Origin: Verrucomicrobiota bacterium
GTDB lineage: Bacteria; Verrucomicrobiota; Verrucomicrobiia; Chthoniobacterales; UBA10450
Assembly (NCBI GenBank): GCA_003219335.1
Contig: QHOF01000066.1
Coordinates: 1 to 14,727 of the forward strand
Direction of reading: 5' to 3'
DNA: 14,727 bases
Shown: positions 14,098-14,727 of the stretch, piece by piece
Layout of the letters: each line of letters starts with the position of its first letter
Numbering within the stretch: the stretch's first letter is position 1
Program-made: the position numbers and the translations under genes
The notes under the pieces: generated by a model
The model's database searches: none
What the model saw: only the letters and a program-made list of their open reading frames with translations
Told to the model about the DNA's origin: nothing

Positions 14098-14727
14098 TCA
14101 CAATCTTTCCGATTTGCTGACGGAAAGTTTGGCGCGGCTGGGCGCGGGATGACGAACACGTTGGATTTCGGTATTTAGTTCCTTCAGTTGTGAGGCTGCG
14201 ATCTTGCGACCGCTCGATCTTACGTTTTCATCTTTAAGCAGATCAATCAGGCTGTAAGTCTTTTCAACGAGTCGATCAGCGGCAATTCGGCGCTGTAATT
14301 CCTTGGTGAGAACCCCACCGATATAAAAGTTTCGGCACTGAGGCGAGCGGGCTACGGCATGCTCGAATGACTTCTTCGCAGCACCGTATCGCTCGAGAGT
14401 TCCCGCTGGATCGACACCGCCCTTGATTTCAACGGTCGCTTTTACGATGCTGCGCTGCTCGAATGCGATATCCGGCTCGGAGCTAAATCGCATTGTCACG
14501 CCTCGCTTCAACTGGATTTCGCCCGGCAGTTGTTCAGGTAAATCGTCCCTCTTTAGCGATGGCTTAATTACGAGATCATTGGCGATGAGCCATTCGAGGA
14601 TCATCCGCCGAATTCGATCTTCGCCGACAGCGCCGACTTTGTTCCGCATAGAACCGTCTATGCTGATGCCCATCGTTGCGAGGATCGTTCGATGGCCATT
14701 CTCAAGCGTCCATTTTGTCGAGTTGTT
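14098..14727 (-). CDS. Restriction endonuclease, XcyI-like PD-(D/E)XK family (5' part outside the window)
   Basis: At least 209 residues are visible; the frame stays open through the window edge (the codons upstream of the Met at 14673 read about 18 further residues without a stop), so the true start is probably outside. Numbering from that internal Met, a nuclease core is visible: Pro67-Asp68 in SSEPDIAFE, then Glu82-Ile83-Lys84 in ATVEIKGG, which fits PD-x13-ExK. The sequence around it, EIKGGVDPAGTLERYGAAKKSFEHA, and the following FYIGGVLT resemble the XcyI-type restriction endonucleases (CCCGGG cutters) as I recall them. Target specificity cannot be read from here. No methyltransferase is in the window; it would be expected just beyond the right edge. 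The gene is convergent with the kinase fusion (10 bases between stops) with no terminator between them. Confidence 0.65.
   Translation of the reverse strand, partial: NNSTKWTLENGHRTILATMGISIDGSMRNKVGAVGEDRIRRMILEWLIANDLVIKPSLKRDDLPEQLPGEIQLKRGVTMRFSSEPDIAFEQRSIVKATVEIKGGVDPAGTLERYGAAKKSFEHAVARSPQCRNFYIGGVLTKELQRRIAADRLVEKTYSLIDLLKDENVRSSGRKIAASQLKELNTEIQRVRHPAPSRAKLSVSKSERL

Overview
The window looks like a piece of chromosome from a Gram-negative bacterium of the PVC group, most probably a soil Verrucomicrobium (Chthoniobacterales-like). This is an inference from a BamA/OmpH outer-membrane assembly locus, a futalosine-pathway menaquinone gene (mqnC), a DUF3108 protein, weak or absent Shine-Dalgarno sequences, moderately high GC, and many short GC-rich palindromes between and inside genes. 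No rRNA, tRNA, CRISPR array, transposase or phage gene was seen.

Layout. 44-1631 (+): an envelope pair, a zinc N-acetylmuramoyl-L-alanine amidase and a protein with two peptidoglycan-binding domains. 1677-5629 (-): bamA, then an OmpH/Skp chaperone, then, after a good intrinsic terminator, a secreted DUF3108 protein. A consensus-like sigma70 promoter lies upstream of bamA. 5763-6854 (-): mqnC. 6896-7894 (+): a D-amino-acid oxidase family flavoprotein, divergent from mqnC. 8084-9600 (-): a beta/gamma-crystallin domain protein, a periplasmic Cu/Zn superoxide dismutase and a small cysteine-rich, probably zinc-binding protein, separated by repeat-rich gaps. 9762-14087 (+): a YbaK-type tRNA-editing protein, a ClpP-like NfeD membrane protease, its slipin partner, and an APH-like/P-loop kinase fusion. 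14098-14727 (-): the C-terminal part of a PD-(D/E)XK endonuclease resembling the XcyI family; its reading frame runs off the window edge.

How the genes work together. The first 5.6 kb is largely an envelope-biogenesis district: peptidoglycan cleavage and binding, outer-membrane protein insertion and a periplasmic chaperone. The nfeD-slipin pair is a known membrane quality-control module. The remaining genes are metabolic or stress genes with no obvious common pathway.

The most notable signal is a set of short imperfect palindromes from apparently different families that sit inside coding sequences without breaking the frame: one in the D-amino-acid oxidase and two in the kinase fusion. They encode low-complexity peptide insertions, much like the palindromic elements known in Rickettsia genes. 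Related GC-rich palindromes occupy most of the larger intergenic gaps, and one of them supplies the stop codon of the crystallin-like gene.
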